Below are positions 31,942-44,650 of a DNA stretch of 64,000 nucleotides, in pieces. The stretch is taken from contig JBHGNT010000008.1 in the NCBI GenBank assembly GCA_043228905.1, positions 17,546,001 to 17,610,000 of the forward strand, read 5' to 3'. The notes beneath the pieces were generated by a model. The model saw only the letters and a program-made list of their open reading frames with translations. It did not search any database and was not told the origin of the DNA. Numbering within the stretch: the stretch's first letter is position 1; each line of letters opens with the position of its first letter. The DNA is from Azolla caroliniana. Taxonomy: Eukaryota; Polypodiophyta. The translations under genes were made by a program, and so were the position numbers.

Positions 31942-34900
31942 TTATCGAATATGTGTCCGCCCCAGAGACCAGACTCCATTCTCACGTGAATCATTCTGCT
32001 GAGGACAATAAATTGCAACAAGATAAATAAACAAATCACCCGATGTTCTGGTGACAAGAAAACAAGATGACATTTACCTTACACACACATGTTAATAGAC
32101 AGGACAACATAAGAGGAATAAATGTGTTATGTGCATGCATATACGGTAAGTACATGTATAAGAATACGTGTATGTGTGTGCATATATCTATATACACACA
32201 TATATGCAATGCTTCGCTGGCGTAGGAGAATAATCCAATATCTGACAGTGTAATATAAAGGGAAATGGTGATAGATCACCCCTATGCTATTGAACACAAG
32301 ATAAGGATCATCGGATATGCCGACAGTAAATGGTATATTGATCCAATGATAGAGGAAATAAGACCACATTGGAAGTTGGGGGTGTTAGCTAAAAACCGCT
32401 ATTCAGATTAGATTGGGACCCAATTGATTATCAATGGACAGATCCTTACACAGGTAACAAGTTCAATTTCTTCCAATATTCTGTACAGTTAGGACGGCGT
32501 ACTTTCAGATACATGTGATGTGTTGCCAGCTGCATATCAATATTGGAATCAACAAGGTATTACTCCCCAATTTCTTGCAAAATTCTGGGATATCTTATGG
32601 GCAAGAAAACAGCCACACAAAATATTGCATGTACAATGGTTAGTTGTACACTGGGCATTGCCGGTTGGCACATGGTTGCATAGGATGGGAGTATCTTCTG
32701 GTTGTACTCGATGTCATTTACAAACGGAAACTCAAAAACATTGTTTATGGGAATGCATTGAGTCTCAACTGATACGGCAATGTCTCCTTAGAATTTTTGC
32801 TAATTAGTTTTCACTTGGGGCATGGTGGTTTGGACATCACTTGTCCGTGATGCATTCCATTATGACACCAAATCTATGGACCATGGGTTCTACACTAAAG
32901 ATGGAAGTGTTCATACATTACCACTGCTGTCATTACAGTTTTCAGGAGTACGGAAGGAAGTTCAGTTAGTACGGGAGATACTGAGTAGTACCATTGTATA
33001 TCACATCTGGAAGACTCGGTGCTTTCTCGTTTTCCATCAACTTAAAACACCACCAGCTAAAGTGGTTTCAAATATTTGGTTAGACATAGTTCATACTTTG
33101 AAGGGTCAATGGGATGGTATAGCTGGACATTCTGAGGCTAAAATTGCTCGACGGCATGAGTTTCTTATTAGCTGGACAGCTACTCCATTCATGACTTCCA
33201 ATTACGGCACACCTTATTGGCATTTTCAGCCTCCAAAATGGTTGTTTTCCCCACCGATCACATAGAGATTTAAAATATTGTAAAACGTTTTATGCTAATG
33301 TCAAGATATCTTCTTTAAAAAATATATATATAAAGGGAAACTTCTGCAGTAGCAAAATTTGATCTCTACAGTGGGGTATTCTGGTTAAGTTTTCAACACC
33401 TAAGGGATTCCAATGAACACCCAAAACAAGGCATCCGAGAAAGATAGTGACAAGAGAGAAATCAGTAATCAATCCTCTGATCTTGTTTTCATGAGATTCA
33501 AGGACAACACTTTTTGAACCAATATAACAATATATGATTTTTAAGAAAGATCAAACAGATCTTTTTAATTTCTGAGAAGCAATACCATTATATTTATATG
33601 CATCACATATGCAAATAAATTTTACCTGTGATTTTGGTGAAGGAAAAACGGTCCAAAACCTAAGGGTTTCATCACCAGCACCAGTCACAATTGTCTGTAT
33701 AGAAAGAGGTAAAGAAAAATGCACAAGAGAATCAACAACAAGCTTGTTGGCAGTAGATATGGTTGAGCTAGGAGAAATGGAGAATGTGAGACATGAACCC
33801 ATCACCTGACCATCTGGTGATATTGCAAGATATAGTACTCTAAATGTATGCCCAGTTAAGGTTGCAAGCTGCACAATTCATAAAGGTGACAAAAAGTTAC
33901 AAAGAGCTTCTCATCAGTGCTCAGAAAAAATCGCCTTGAGAAATAGAAACACAGATTAGAATCGTTGAGCTTGACAAATCGAATATTTATAAAAAGTGCA
34001 AATGTCTATTTACAGATTTTCTACTAGATTTCTTATAAACTTTTTGAGATTGTGGTCAAAATAATTAGTTACCCATTGGAAATGTATTTCGAAAGGAAAG
34101 AAATCCATGATTTTCTACGAGGATTCTTATACGTTTGCGAGCTCTTATAAATACTCCTATTGTTTCATACATGAGAAAAAAAAACTATATCTTTGTGGAT
34201 CAATGATGCAAAGTTTAACTTTCCAAACATCCCAAGTTATCACTAAGAAGCCATGAAATTGACATGAATTTGGAGTTCTTTTTCCCAGTTTTTTGATGGC
34301 TTACCTTGGACATAGTTGGGTAGCGCCAAACGATAATTTGATTTTGCGAGTAACCATGGGTGCTCACAAGCTCATTGACATTTTTGGACCACACAAGATT
34401 ACAGACCTGAAATAGACCCTCAAACGTAAGTATCTCTCAAAAATCAAATTAGACTCAGCATTACAATTTAGCAAAGCCTAATCCACAATCTTAGATAACA
34501 CCAGACCTTAAATGTGAAACCAGTGGAAATGTTTCACACTATTCAAATGTGATACAGATTCTTATATAAAACTTTCACAATAATACACATTTCTTCTACA
34601 GATATGTTTTTGAAAAGCATTTAGGCTCATTTCAATCAGTTTAACAGCACATAATATAAACTATAATCATGTTTAAATGTGACTAGGACCTAAATAACTT
34701 CAAAGCCCAAAATGCTCCAAAATAGGTTTCTGTGGTCCTATATCCCAATCAATTTAGCAGTAAAAAGAAAAAACTGTAGTTTTCCATCAATATGCAAGGG
34801 AATACATCATGTTTTAAAGAAAAACTATATATACCTGGCTTCCTGTGTCAACACAGTTCAAGTTTGAATTGGTTGCAGTGTTCCAAAATCTTATGCATCT

Positions 34901-37818
34901 GTCAGCAGTACCACCACCAGATGCTAGAAGTCCATGCTGATGAGGAGACCATGCAATTGCTTTCACAGCAGCTGTATGTTCAGTGAATTTCAGCATGGGT
35001 TGTGTCCCTTGTTGACCCCAAACAAAGAGCTGAAAACAACTATTTTGTCAGTTGAAAAACTTGATCAAACTATGCATGACATAAGCAACAAAAATATTAA
35101 GTCAATAACTCATTGAAGGTACTGATTGCATGATATAATCTATAAGAATATAGCTTTTGGATTCACTATCTAATGTAAGTCACTCAAAACAATCTGTTGA
35201 CATAAGCAAAGTTCTTTGGTAAGATCAATCAAAATTGAGCACCAACCTGATTATCATTTCCTCCTGATGCTAGCTCCCGATCATCATATGACCATTTCAA
35301 TCCACAAACCTAATGTGTTAAAACAAATTTTTGACTTAGGATTTGAAGAAGAAATTCATTAAGTAATCATAAATATGTCAAATCTTATTTTTACCCACTT
35401 CAGACTTGTGTCCAATTAATTTTCCGACAAAATCATCCCGTACACGAATGTCACGTTGCAAAATACTCCGATCCCGACTGCCTGAAGACAAAATGTTTGA
35501 ACTCCATGCTAATGTACCAACCCTAGTGCGATGCCCTTCCATAATCCTTATTCTTTTACATCGCGCAGCATCCCAGATCTACAAATATAAATGGGTGAAG
35601 TTGCATTAAGCTAACAATGGCTATGGCAATGTATACATGGTCAATAAGAAAAATACTATATCACAAGAGCAGTAAATAAAGACTAGTTTGCAGACATAAA
35701 AAATAGATTGAATAGATAGTGAACTACAGCATACCTGCACCTCGCCAAGATTTGTGCCGACTGCTAAGTATGTGCCTCTCTGGGTCCATCCAACTGAACA
35801 AACAGAGTCGCTTGGACCTAGGTCACACAGCCTTGTTACCTAAACAGAAACCAATAATGAAATATGACTTTTGGCAGTTCAAACCAGCAACACGCTCATT
35901 AGACTTCATTAGAGAATTCAAAAGAACCTTGCTAGTACATGCACTCCATAGATAGACACACGTTCCTAGGCCAACTGACAGCACATTATGTGATGACCAA
36001 TCCACTAAATTGAGGTAGAAATCATCCTGCAAGGCAGGTGCATCAAGTACCTATAAGAAGAAAAACACCATGTGAATAACTGTGAAATATCATCCCGTAT
36101 ATGGAAGAGCACTTGCAAACATTGAACACAATTCTTGTATGTAAAGAAATCGCACATAAAGGATAATGAATTGGTTTTAGATTGAACAGAGATAGTTCAT
36201 TAGAAGAGAAACCTATTGCAAACGCTGAATGCATGCTTATATGTTAAGATATTTTGTGTTAAATAATAGGAGGTAAGGACTTTAGAATTGTTTTCGAAAC
36301 AAATTATGAACCCAAAGAGCAGGGAGTTCTTTCCAGCATTGAATGCATGCTTATATTTAAGAAATGGCATATATAGGAACTACATAACCATTTTTACATC
36401 ATAAAAATATACTTGTAGTTGAGAGCCCATTTAACATTGAGGAGCATGCCTGTATGTCAGAAGAAAAAGAACAAAATATAGGTGAATGGAATTTAGGGCT
36501 TGAATTTAAATCACTTGGGTAGTTCAGTAGAACATGGAATGCCTGATATATGTTATAATATAGCATATACAAGAACTTAACTTAGGTATTGGCTTTGAAT
36601 CAAATGAGAGAGAATTTAAATACTGATCGTGTGTTATGAAATATCATTTACGGAATCAAGTATTGGTTTTAAGCATTAAATGCATTCTTATGTGCTGAGA
36701 AAATAGCATAGAACAACTTCAGAATTTGCCATCAAGCATGCATAATTCTGCAGTATGAGAGCCTGAATCTCCTCTTGCATTAGAGCCTGAATGTAAGAGT
36801 TATTGTACTCATTCTAATATTCACAAAGCTCCCAATTGGGACCAACAAGAGAAATCACTGTGTGCTTTTAGGTTCACATAATAGAAGCAGGGAGTGAGCC
36901 AAACTATTAGCTGGAGTAGAGCCCAAAGTTACAGCTTCCAGCTAAGAACCAGCTAATCCATGCGTATACTGTGAGGTGACAAAGGTTGTGTGCATGAATA
37001 TGCAGAGAGAAACAGCATTTCCTCCCCACATTCTGCATCTTTTCAAATTAAGCGTTCATTCAAAATATTTGCATATGGAAATGCAAAGAGATGCAGCACC
37101 TTCATTCCCATTACATTGTGCATGTCTTCCATGACAGGCATTAATTCAAAAGATTCCATTCATAGAAATTTTACACACATCCCTTCAAGATACGCATTGC
37201 GAGGATTCCTACATAGAATCACATAAAGCAAAGGTACATCTCTAAAGCAGATTGTGCAATGAAAAGATACATAAGAATCAATTCAAAAGACTCTTATATA
37301 AGAGACGAAGAATCAATTCAAAAGACTCCTATATAAGAGACGAATTATGCAATGAAAAGAAACATAGGAATAAATCCAAAAGATTCAAATATAGGAGATG
37401 CAAGAGAGGAAAGTCCCACGTCGTGCATGCCTCTTAGAGATAAGAAATTCATTTTGTTCAAAAGTTTGCTATCAAGCAAAAGAACCTTCCCACATTGTGG
37501 GAAATTCTCCAATATAGACAATTCACTCAAAAGATGTCTATACAGAAATGTACATAGAGGAAAAAACTGCCAAGCACCTTCCTTCCCACATTGTGCATTG
37601 CTTCTGGAATATCATCCATTCAAATTAATTTTTCATATAGAAAAGCTTAGAGCAAGAAAAGGAAAGATATATAACCTCTTTTAAGAGGTTGAAATGGCCT
37701 ATAAGACAGAAGTCTTTTAAGAGGCTGAAATGTCTTATTATGAGACTGAACAAGAGATTACATCTTATTATGTTATCCTATCTTCAAGAAGGTCAACCCA
37801 AATTAAATATAGCTAAAT

Positions 37819-37862
<44 letters not shown>

Positions 37863-38642
37863 AACTTCCTTCTTATACTATGCAATTAGCTTAAGCATAC
37901 TTCGATGTACAAATTCACAGCTAGAAGGCAGAAAAAGAGAGAATAAGGTATCTACCTTGTATGGAGATCGTGGAATCTTCCTTGGAGCTTTCCGTGGGCT
38001 CGAGACGCTTCCAGATAGTGCACCATCCAACCCAACTGGAGAGAGAGAATAAGGAGACTCAGGCTTCGAATTCGACCCACTCTTGAACCTAAATATGTTT
38101 TTGCTAGTAGGACTCAAAGGTGAGTAGAATTTAGTGTCTTTCGAAGAAGAATTCAATTTCTCGGGTGTGGATGGGGACAAAGGACCAGCCATTTCTTCGC
38201 CGAAAAGCTCTGTTCTGAGAAGCATGGAATAGGCTGCAGCGCCATCATCACGGCCATCAGATGAGAGACCACAGAAGGTCGTTCCTGAAGAAGAAGCGGG
38301 TGACTTGTCCAATAAGGAGAACGTGCTAAGGTTCGAACCTGATCGGCTTGGGATGAATCGATCACTATATGAGGTTCTAGATGGAGATGGCGTGTGGAAA
38401 CTAGGGTTGGGATTAGGGTTAGGTTTTGGTGAGTTGGGATTAGGGTGTGGATTTAGGTTAGAACTAGGGTTTTGGTTTAGGTTAGAATAATCAGGGATTG
38501 GGTTTAGGTTAGGGTTAGGGTTAGGGTTAGGATTCGGGTTAAGGTTTAAATTAGGAATTGGATGCAGCGAGAGTGCGCCTGGTTGTGTGAAATTGGGATT
38601 GGGGGCATTTGCAAAATTGGCATCCGTGCCCTGTTCTTCCAT
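31942..38642 (-). CDS. FZR: FIZZY-RELATED / CCS52 (Cdh1-type) APC/C activator, ten exons
   Basis: Predicted 546-residue WD40 co-activator that brings substrates such as mitotic cyclins to the anaphase-promoting complex; in plants it drives cell-cycle exit and endoreduplication. Exons: 38642-37956, 36050-35928, 35839-35735, 35578-35399, 35309-35247, 35029-34835, 34406-34305, 33868-33806, 33694-33626, 31995-31942, all GT-AG. Motifs: C-box DRFIPSR (residues 94-100), [11 protein letters not shown] (138-148), [19 protein letters not shown] (229-247), WD repeats to about 525, and a C-terminal Ile-Arg tail after SLGRTH. The 17-codon last exon is 1.6 kb beyond exon 9 and was found by its IR tail and splice site. 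Core WD sequence ([21 protein letters not shown]) looks CCS52A-like while the tail [11 protein letters not shown] looks CCS52B-like, so I do not assign a paralogue. An Asn-Pro-rich tract at about 30-80 makes it longer than usual. The ATG is the first in frame. Confidence 0.93.
32404..33265 (+). pseudogene. LINE-type RT zinc-binding (zf-RVT) remnant in the last FZR intron
   Basis: 32520-32807 encodes a zf-RVT-like segment: W[26 protein letters not shown], then CTRC followed by HCLWEC, the C-x2-C...H-x4-C pattern found after the reverse transcriptase of plant non-LTR elements. The frame stops at 32807 and continues in another frame (32822-33265) with WTSLVRDAF and [10 protein letters not shown]. 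There is no upstream RT. It lies antisense to FZR in intron 9 and explains much of that intron's 1.6 kb. Confidence 0.7.
36051..37955 (-). other. Large first intron of FZR with degenerate repeats
   Basis: 1905-base intron. Several degenerate copies of GAATGCATGCTTATAT...AAGAAATRGCATA occur between 36220 and 36720. AATTCAAAAGACTCYTATATAAGAGACGA is repeated twice around 37277-37345 (split here: AATTCAAAAGACTC then TATATAAGAGACGA). TTCCCACATTGTG-type motifs recur at 37487 and 37581. A GA microsatellite is at 37820-37858. Long first introns often carry regulatory sequence in plant genes, but nothing here proves that. Confidence 0.7.
38398..38560 (-). repeat. Telomere-like (TTAGGG/CCTAAC) repeats inside FZR exon 1
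   Basis: On the plus strand, four consecutive GGTTAG repeats (about 38508-38531) and many degenerate GGGTTAG, GGATTAGG and GGTTTAGG variants fill this stretch. On the coding strand they read AAC CCT, that is Asn-Pro. They encode most of the Asn/Pro-rich tract between residues about 27 and 82, just before the C-box. Confidence 0.9.
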
Positions 38643-38811
38643 GGATTGATTGCAGGTGCAGGAAACATGAGAATGGCAATGGAATTGAAAGGTAAGCTAA
38701 CAGGAAAGCGTCATGTTGGCGATTTGGGGGGGAAGGGGGGGTGATGATGAATCAACACGTGAAGGATCGATCGGTGGTGGCGAATGGCGATGATGAAAGA
38801 AAGATGCAGAA

Positions 38812-38847
<36 letters not shown>

Positions 38848-38985
38848 AAGAAGAAGGGGAGACCCTCGACCTTTCGCCTCTGAATCCGGACTTTCCTTCT
38901 TCTTCTTCTCTTTCTCTTCTCTCCAGCCCAATTCATCACATTTATTCTATGTACAATACATATATACTGTTATACATATGCATAC
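38643..38985 (-). promoter_or_regulatory. FZR leader and proximal upstream region
   Basis: On the minus strand the sequence before the ATG is pyrimidine-rich, with a CT run at 38820-38842 and a GAAGAA-complement tract (38896-38925), typical of plant 5' UTRs. A TATATA tract lies near 38955-38975. No precise start site can be set. Confidence 0.35.
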
Positions 38986-39285
38986 ATACATACATACAAT
39001 AATGTACATTATGTAATGTATGTATGTATTGTATGATTATATGATTATATGATTGTATGTATGTACATATTGTATGTATTGTATGATTGTATGTATGTAT
39101 GTATGTATGTATGTATGTATGTATGCATGTATGTATGTATGTATGTATGTATTGTACGATTGTATGTATGCATGCATTCTATGATTGTATGTTATGTATG
39201 TATTGTATGATTATATGATTGTATGTATGTATTGTATGATTATATGATTGTATGTATGTGTTGTATGATTGTATGTATGTGAACT
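38986..39285. repeat. TATG microsatellite array
   Basis: Long runs of TATG with interruptions of the form TATTGTATGATTATATGATTG. It marks the upstream boundary of the FZR promoter region. Confidence 0.92.
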
Positions 39286-39289
39286 TCCT

Positions 39290-41950
39290 TGCTTGTCATC
39301 AAGGTGTCATCATCTGACATCAATGTCGAGGTTGGCGTCCCGAGAGTGTCAAATTTAGGGTTTCCTTCATCAAAGTGTCGATGTATGGGTTGCCATCACC
39401 GAGGTGTGTGTCTGTGTAAGCTTCCATCTCCATCTCCTTGTATTTGTCCATTTATGACCATGCATGTGTTTGTGTCCGCATTCGTGTTCATTATGCTCGT
39501 GCTAACCTCCGTCATGAGAGCGCATTGATCGAGTTGGCTCGTCTCTCTCAAACCATCCATCTTGAATTAGGGTGACCATATGCATGTGTGTTTTCGAGTG
39601 GTTGCAATCCGTATGATATGACCTCTCATCTTAAAATGCTTCGTCATTTAATGCTTGTTGGACATGCAACATAAGGAGGAACTTAGCCTCTCCCCTTCGA
39701 TGAAGTTGTGTTGATGTCCATTGTGAGTGTGCATTGGCCAAGTTGGCTTAGCTTTGGAACCACTAATCTCAAGATAGTGGTAGACCTACATGTTTTGAAG
39801 TCACTAAAATGAATTCAATGAAGTGTTCTTTGATCCCGACTTAATGTTCAATGTGCATACAATGTTTAAAGGAACTCAATTATGTTAATTATGCATGCGC
39901 CTTGAAAGAACCTATGCTCTATCAACTCAAAACGTAGATGAACATCACATTCATCACCAGTTAGAAAAGAGATGGATGTAGAAGGTTGTAACTTGTATTA
40001 TGTGAGTCATCTAGCTAAATAGGAAAGTTGGGTTGTGTTTCAATTCCAAGCCTACAAACATGCCCCCACTACTAGACCAAGGCTCTCCAAATAGAGGATT
40101 TTAATTGTCCTCAAAGGTAAAATATAAACAATCAAACCAGAGTGAAACATTTTCATTATACTATGTTGAGCTAGTAAGTGACTCCTAACGCTCAAGAATT
40201 TTGCTAACGATGTTGCAATTGAGTGTCCACATCTTCAATCATAGAGAAATGTGTATAGGGATAGGCCAAAGTTGAATATCCAGAGAAAGCAAAGGTGGAG
40301 CACTACTAAAGAGTATGGTACTAAACTTGATGAGTCTCCTCGTTGATGCCATAATCCCCCCCCATCTCACATGAAAGAGAATGTGAACTAAGTCATTTGG
40401 AAGCAATGGTGTGGATGACATACAAAGAAATGGTTTGTAGCATGTATAGGTCAACATGGTTGTGCTTTCCAAGGAGGAGAAAATATACACTATTCTGGTT
40501 TGGTGTAAGATATGTAATATAATATGCGAAGAGTAAGCCTCCACATCTTTCCTAACATGATACATGAGCATTGTAAAAAACATTAATTGAAGATTCCATT
40601 GAGGCCATCACTAAGCAATTATAATTCATACCATCTTCCAAACCATTTCTTCATATCATGTATTTATCCTGAATTCAATATTTTCTTTTATATATATCTT
40701 ATTCGTAATTTTTTACTTGCTTCCCAAACAAATTAATGTTGACATGATGTTTGATTAAAGAACCCTTAAGAATGTACTCTACCATTCTCTCCATTTCCCA
40801 TGACCTCAATGAGAATTGATATGGTCTTAAGATCAAGAAGTAAGAGCATGTATAACATGTTTAACTAAACTTGAAGAAACTACATTAGAAAGTGATTTTA
40901 TAGATTGTCAAAACTCACCCTAAGCAGTTTTACTGATGCCACAACCCCATACTTTGAACCCATAAGGAAGCATTCGTGTTGCCAGAGTGTGAGATAGACT
41001 TTTCTTGTAATCCTAACATTTGATTTCTCCTTCATTACATATGTTCTCAAATGCACAATAAGCCCTTATTGCTTCTTGCAAGTGGCAAATGGCGCATTTA
41101 TTCCATCAATGACTAGAGGTAAGTATTTGAAGCTTTGTATTGGTTTAGAGTGTCATATTAGATTGTGTGTGTGTGATAGAGAGTGATCCTCAATTCTAGT
41201 TAGATTTGTTTTGTTAATGATACTACAATATTGGGCTTTTTGAGCTCCCACTTGGAATCTAAGAGCATGAAGTGCTTGTGTGTAGGAACTTTTCATAGTT
41301 CTAGGGTACAATGAGAAACATTTATTTGGTGTTTGACATTTGGCTCAACTTAGACATTACTTGATGCCCAAGTCAGTCGAGTCAAGGAGGTGAATAGAGG
41401 AAAGATTGGAGTTAGGTCATCATGAGCACTTCAACCATAAGGCTTCATTGTGATCTGCATTATATTGCCAACAAACTCATTTGAATTTTTGTTTGAGGAA
41501 ACTTGATGGAGACTTTTGCAACACAGAGTTGTATGCATTTTCCACATTGCACCCCCAATGAGAAAAGTTTTGATAAAATTTAAGTGCCTACATATATTAT
41601 CCATTTCGAAACGTTTCCTATCTTTATCTTTACTGAAATGCATTTTCAAGGTTTTAAACACAACAAATATATTTAGCATAGAACTATATTTTGCCACTTA
41701 CCCCTCCTTTTGCGTACTAGAGCCTAGTTCCTTTTTAAGCTCTGTCACTATTCATTGTCATCTTACACGTTTTCAAACTTGATGATTCCTTATTCCTTCA
41801 CACGTTTAAATACCTAACTATTCCTTATCACATTGTACACTCTTGCTCACATGTAGATTCATACTTTTGAACAATGAAAATTCCTTGTCAATTTACATAC
41901 ACTTTTTCACATTGGACAATTCCTTGTCACCCTACAGACTTATTCCTTTT
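39290..41950. other. Gene-free region
   Basis: No gene, RNA or element recognised on either strand. Short open frames such as 39289-39528 and 40239-40583 contain no domain I can name. Confidence 0.5.
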
Positions 41951-41956
41951 TAAGAC

Positions 41957-42417
41957 ACCACCGAGAAGGTTGAGCTCATATGTGTATGCTTTATTCACAC
42001 ATAAAGACTTTGTGCTTCAATGTATGAATACCCCTTCTTAGGAAGGAGACATATATTAAGAACACATGTATACTCTAGTCCCATAGGTCAAAATTAGCCT
42101 CTTTATGGACGATAAAAACTCTAATTCTAATTCTAATTCCTAACATACCTCCCACCCCTCATGTTTTGTTTCATTCATTCTTCACCTCCAAGTTATCTGG
42201 GCTTCGAAGATCAAGAATACATTTTTTTCTTCCAATAGCGAATGCTACCAACATAAGGTTAGAGAGAGATAAAGATGATGTGTACGTGGATTTTCCACAT
42301 AGAGAGATACATCATTAATTGTTAAAACATTAAAAGATTTTAGATTCTTTCACATTGGGTGACCATTTATAAAATAAGCTTAGTAGTTGTGAGTGATTGT
42401 TCCACCCAATTTTGCGG
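41957..42417 (+). repeat. Duplicated pieces of a LINE 3' region
   Basis: 41957-42060 (GAAGGTTGAGCTCATATGTG...) matches 43747-43836, the sequence after the LINE frame. 42140-42417 matches 42483-42757 (a block containing ACCAACATAAGGTTAGAGAG and GTGTACGTGGATTT). So an end of one LINE copy is followed by the start of another, with a direct duplication of about 275 bases. Confidence 0.75.
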
Positions 42418-42482
42418 TTTTCTTCTCCTTCCTCCTTCCTTCCTCCTTTTTCACATTGGACAATTCCTTGTCACCCTACAAA

Positions 42483-43836
42483 CATTCCTAACATACCTCC
42501 CACTCATGTTTTCTTTCATTCTTTCTTCTCCTCCAGGTTATCTGGGCTTAGAAGATCACGAATACATTTGTTTCTTCCAACAACAAATGCTACCAACATA
42601 AGGTTAGAGAGAGATGGAGATAATGTGTACGTGGATTTCCCACATAGAGAGATATATCATTAATTGTTAAAACATTAAAACATTTTAGATTCTTTGAAGG
42701 GGCTAACATTTATAAACTAAGCTTAATAGTTGTGAGTGATTGTTCCCCTATGCTCACATATAGAGGTGAAAATATACAATTTTTTCAAAGCTTTAAATAT
42801 CTTGGTATTTATGTACGTGCCACAAATAAATGGAGTGCATGCTTTGATTCTAGGCTCCAAGCCGGTTGGAGATCGTATTACCTTTTGGAGAACCAATGCA
42901 ACCAAAGTGATACTTGTGGATGGGAAGTAAAACTAATGTTGTTCAATGCCATGGTAACTCAAGTATTGCTTTATGGAGTAGAAGTATGGGGTGACACCAT
43001 CTCTCTTAATGCATGGAATGAGATTGAGAAAATTCAAAAGATGTTTTTAAGGAGGCAATTAGGAGTTAAATGCACTACCTCTTACCAGGTTATGCTCTTG
43101 GAAATAGGTGTTTGGCCCATAGAGATATTGACACTCCAAAGCGTATACAGATACATTACAAAAGTCAAGAATATGTCGAATCATCGATTACCACATCTTG
43201 CTTGGAATGTTGGATGTAAACTACAAAAGAATCATAAGAGTAAAATTCTCTCATCTGGTTGGGTTGTTAACATAAGAAAATGGTTCAAAAGATGGGATGT
43301 GGATGATCTTTTAGAGCTTTTGGGCGATGCTATGCATTATGTAATGATTGAGGAAAGGTTGGTGGAATCATTAAGGATGAAACGGGATGATGCTAAGAGG
43401 AAAAAGCTAGAATATTACATTGCGAATGTCAACCCTGAATGTTGGTCTCAATATAAGGCTAGAATGCCTATTGATCGTATCCAACCTTATCTCATTACCA
43501 ATATGAGTACTAATGCTCATAGAGCCCTCACACTACTTTGCACTCAATATCACAAGTTAGGTATTGAAGTTGCATCATGGTATCAAAATGTAACAAATTT
43601 GAGGACATGTAAAGTATGCAATGAAGGCATACTAGATGACGAATGTCACTTGCTCTTCAAGTGCTCGGCATATAGAGAAATTCATTCAAGATATGATGAC
43701 ATATTAAGAGGGAGTGATAACTAAAGTGCCATACTTAACACACTGCCTAGAAGGTTGAGCTCATATGTGCATGCCTTATTCACACATAGAGACATTGTGC
43801 TTCAATGTATGAATACCCCTTTTTAGGAATGAGACA
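42483..43836 (+). pseudogene. 5'-truncated LINE: RT C-terminal region and zinc motif
   Basis: The open frame 42732-43724 encodes 330 residues from the end of a non-LTR reverse transcriptase: SFKYLGIYV, then LMLFNAMVTQVLLYGVEVWG, FLRRQLGVK, and a C-terminal CKVC...ECHLLFKC zinc-type motif followed by SRYDDILRGSD. The RT catalytic domain and endonuclease are absent, as usual for 5'-truncated LINEs; a frameshifted, partly recognisable piece precedes it (42540-42731). The last ~90 bases before 43837 are probably 3' UTR. The intact 330-codon frame is notable for a dead copy, and suggests fairly recent insertion. The fragment at 54769-55248 is a relative. Confidence 0.8.
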
Positions 43837-44037
43837 TGTTGGATGAGCAACAGGAAGCAGACGAGTTGCTGTTTTCCTGCACAGAAAATGGTGAACAACA
43901 CAGAAAGCAAGAGAGCACAAAGAAAGACACAAAAGAAAATGTTTTGGCGTACACAACAAACCCTCGTTTTTTATTAACTTATATACCTAGTGATAAATGG
44001 TGAGAAATACCTTTTTGGCCTTTCTCACTATCTATCA
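43837..44037 (-). repeat. 3' LTR of copia B
   Basis: 201 bp with TG...CA ends on the minus strand (TGATAGATAG at 44037 to CCAACA at 43837), directly after the purine tract AGTGGGAGAT (44047-44038). It adjoins the LINE 3' end at 43836. Confidence 0.7.
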
Positions 44038-44158
44038 ATCTCCCACTAAAGGCCAAACAAGGGATCAACAAAGCTGATGGGAGGATTGTACAAGACCTAC
44101 ACATCCTACTTGATGAGTATGTTACACAATATACAAAAACAATGTGTAACCTGAACAC

Positions 44159-44650
44159 CTAAGTAATTCCCATCAAGTGACAATAATGCTCTAGCGCATC
44201 ACGGGATAGAGCTTTGGTCAATGCATCTGCGACATTTTCTTGAGGGAAAACTTTCTCAAGACTGATGTAGCCAACAACTATGCATTCTCGGATGAAGTGA
44301 TATCGCCCTCCAATGTGCTTGGTCTTTTCTTGGTATACTGAAATTTTCGCCAATGCAATGGCACTCTAACTATCACAAAACAGTATGGGTACAAGTTTAG
44401 GTATGCCCATGCCACAAGCTAATTTGGACAGCCATACAGTTTCCTTGGATGCTTCGTTAATTGCAACATACTTTCCTTCTGTAGTGGACAAAGCAGTACA
44501 TTCTTGGAGACGAGATCTCCAAGATATGGCACCTCCCATAAACTGAAAAATATACTCCGAAGTGGATTTTTTGCTTTCAAAACAACCAACATAACCAGAG
44601 TTTGTATATCCAATAATGGATACATTTCCACGACCTAAACATAAACACTT
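44159..44650 (-). pseudogene. Copia B RNase H piece (downstream of insertion A)
   Basis: Encodes SGYVGCFESKKSTSEYIFQFMGGAISW, TALSTTEGKYVA, KETVWLSKL and, after a stop at about 44368, KTKHIGGRYHFIRECI and ENVADALTKAL, the C-terminal RNase H of copia pol. It is the continuation of the RT piece ending at 50465. Confidence 0.85.

Noticed and set aside
37400-37600. snRNA promoter in FZR intron 1 (GTCCCACGTCG resembles the USE)
   Set aside because: No TATA at the right spacing and no snRNA body; the motif belongs to a degenerate intronic repeat.
38741-39016. Open frames upstream of FZR on both strands
   Set aside because: They are driven by GA and GAA runs in the FZR leader and by the TATG microsatellite.
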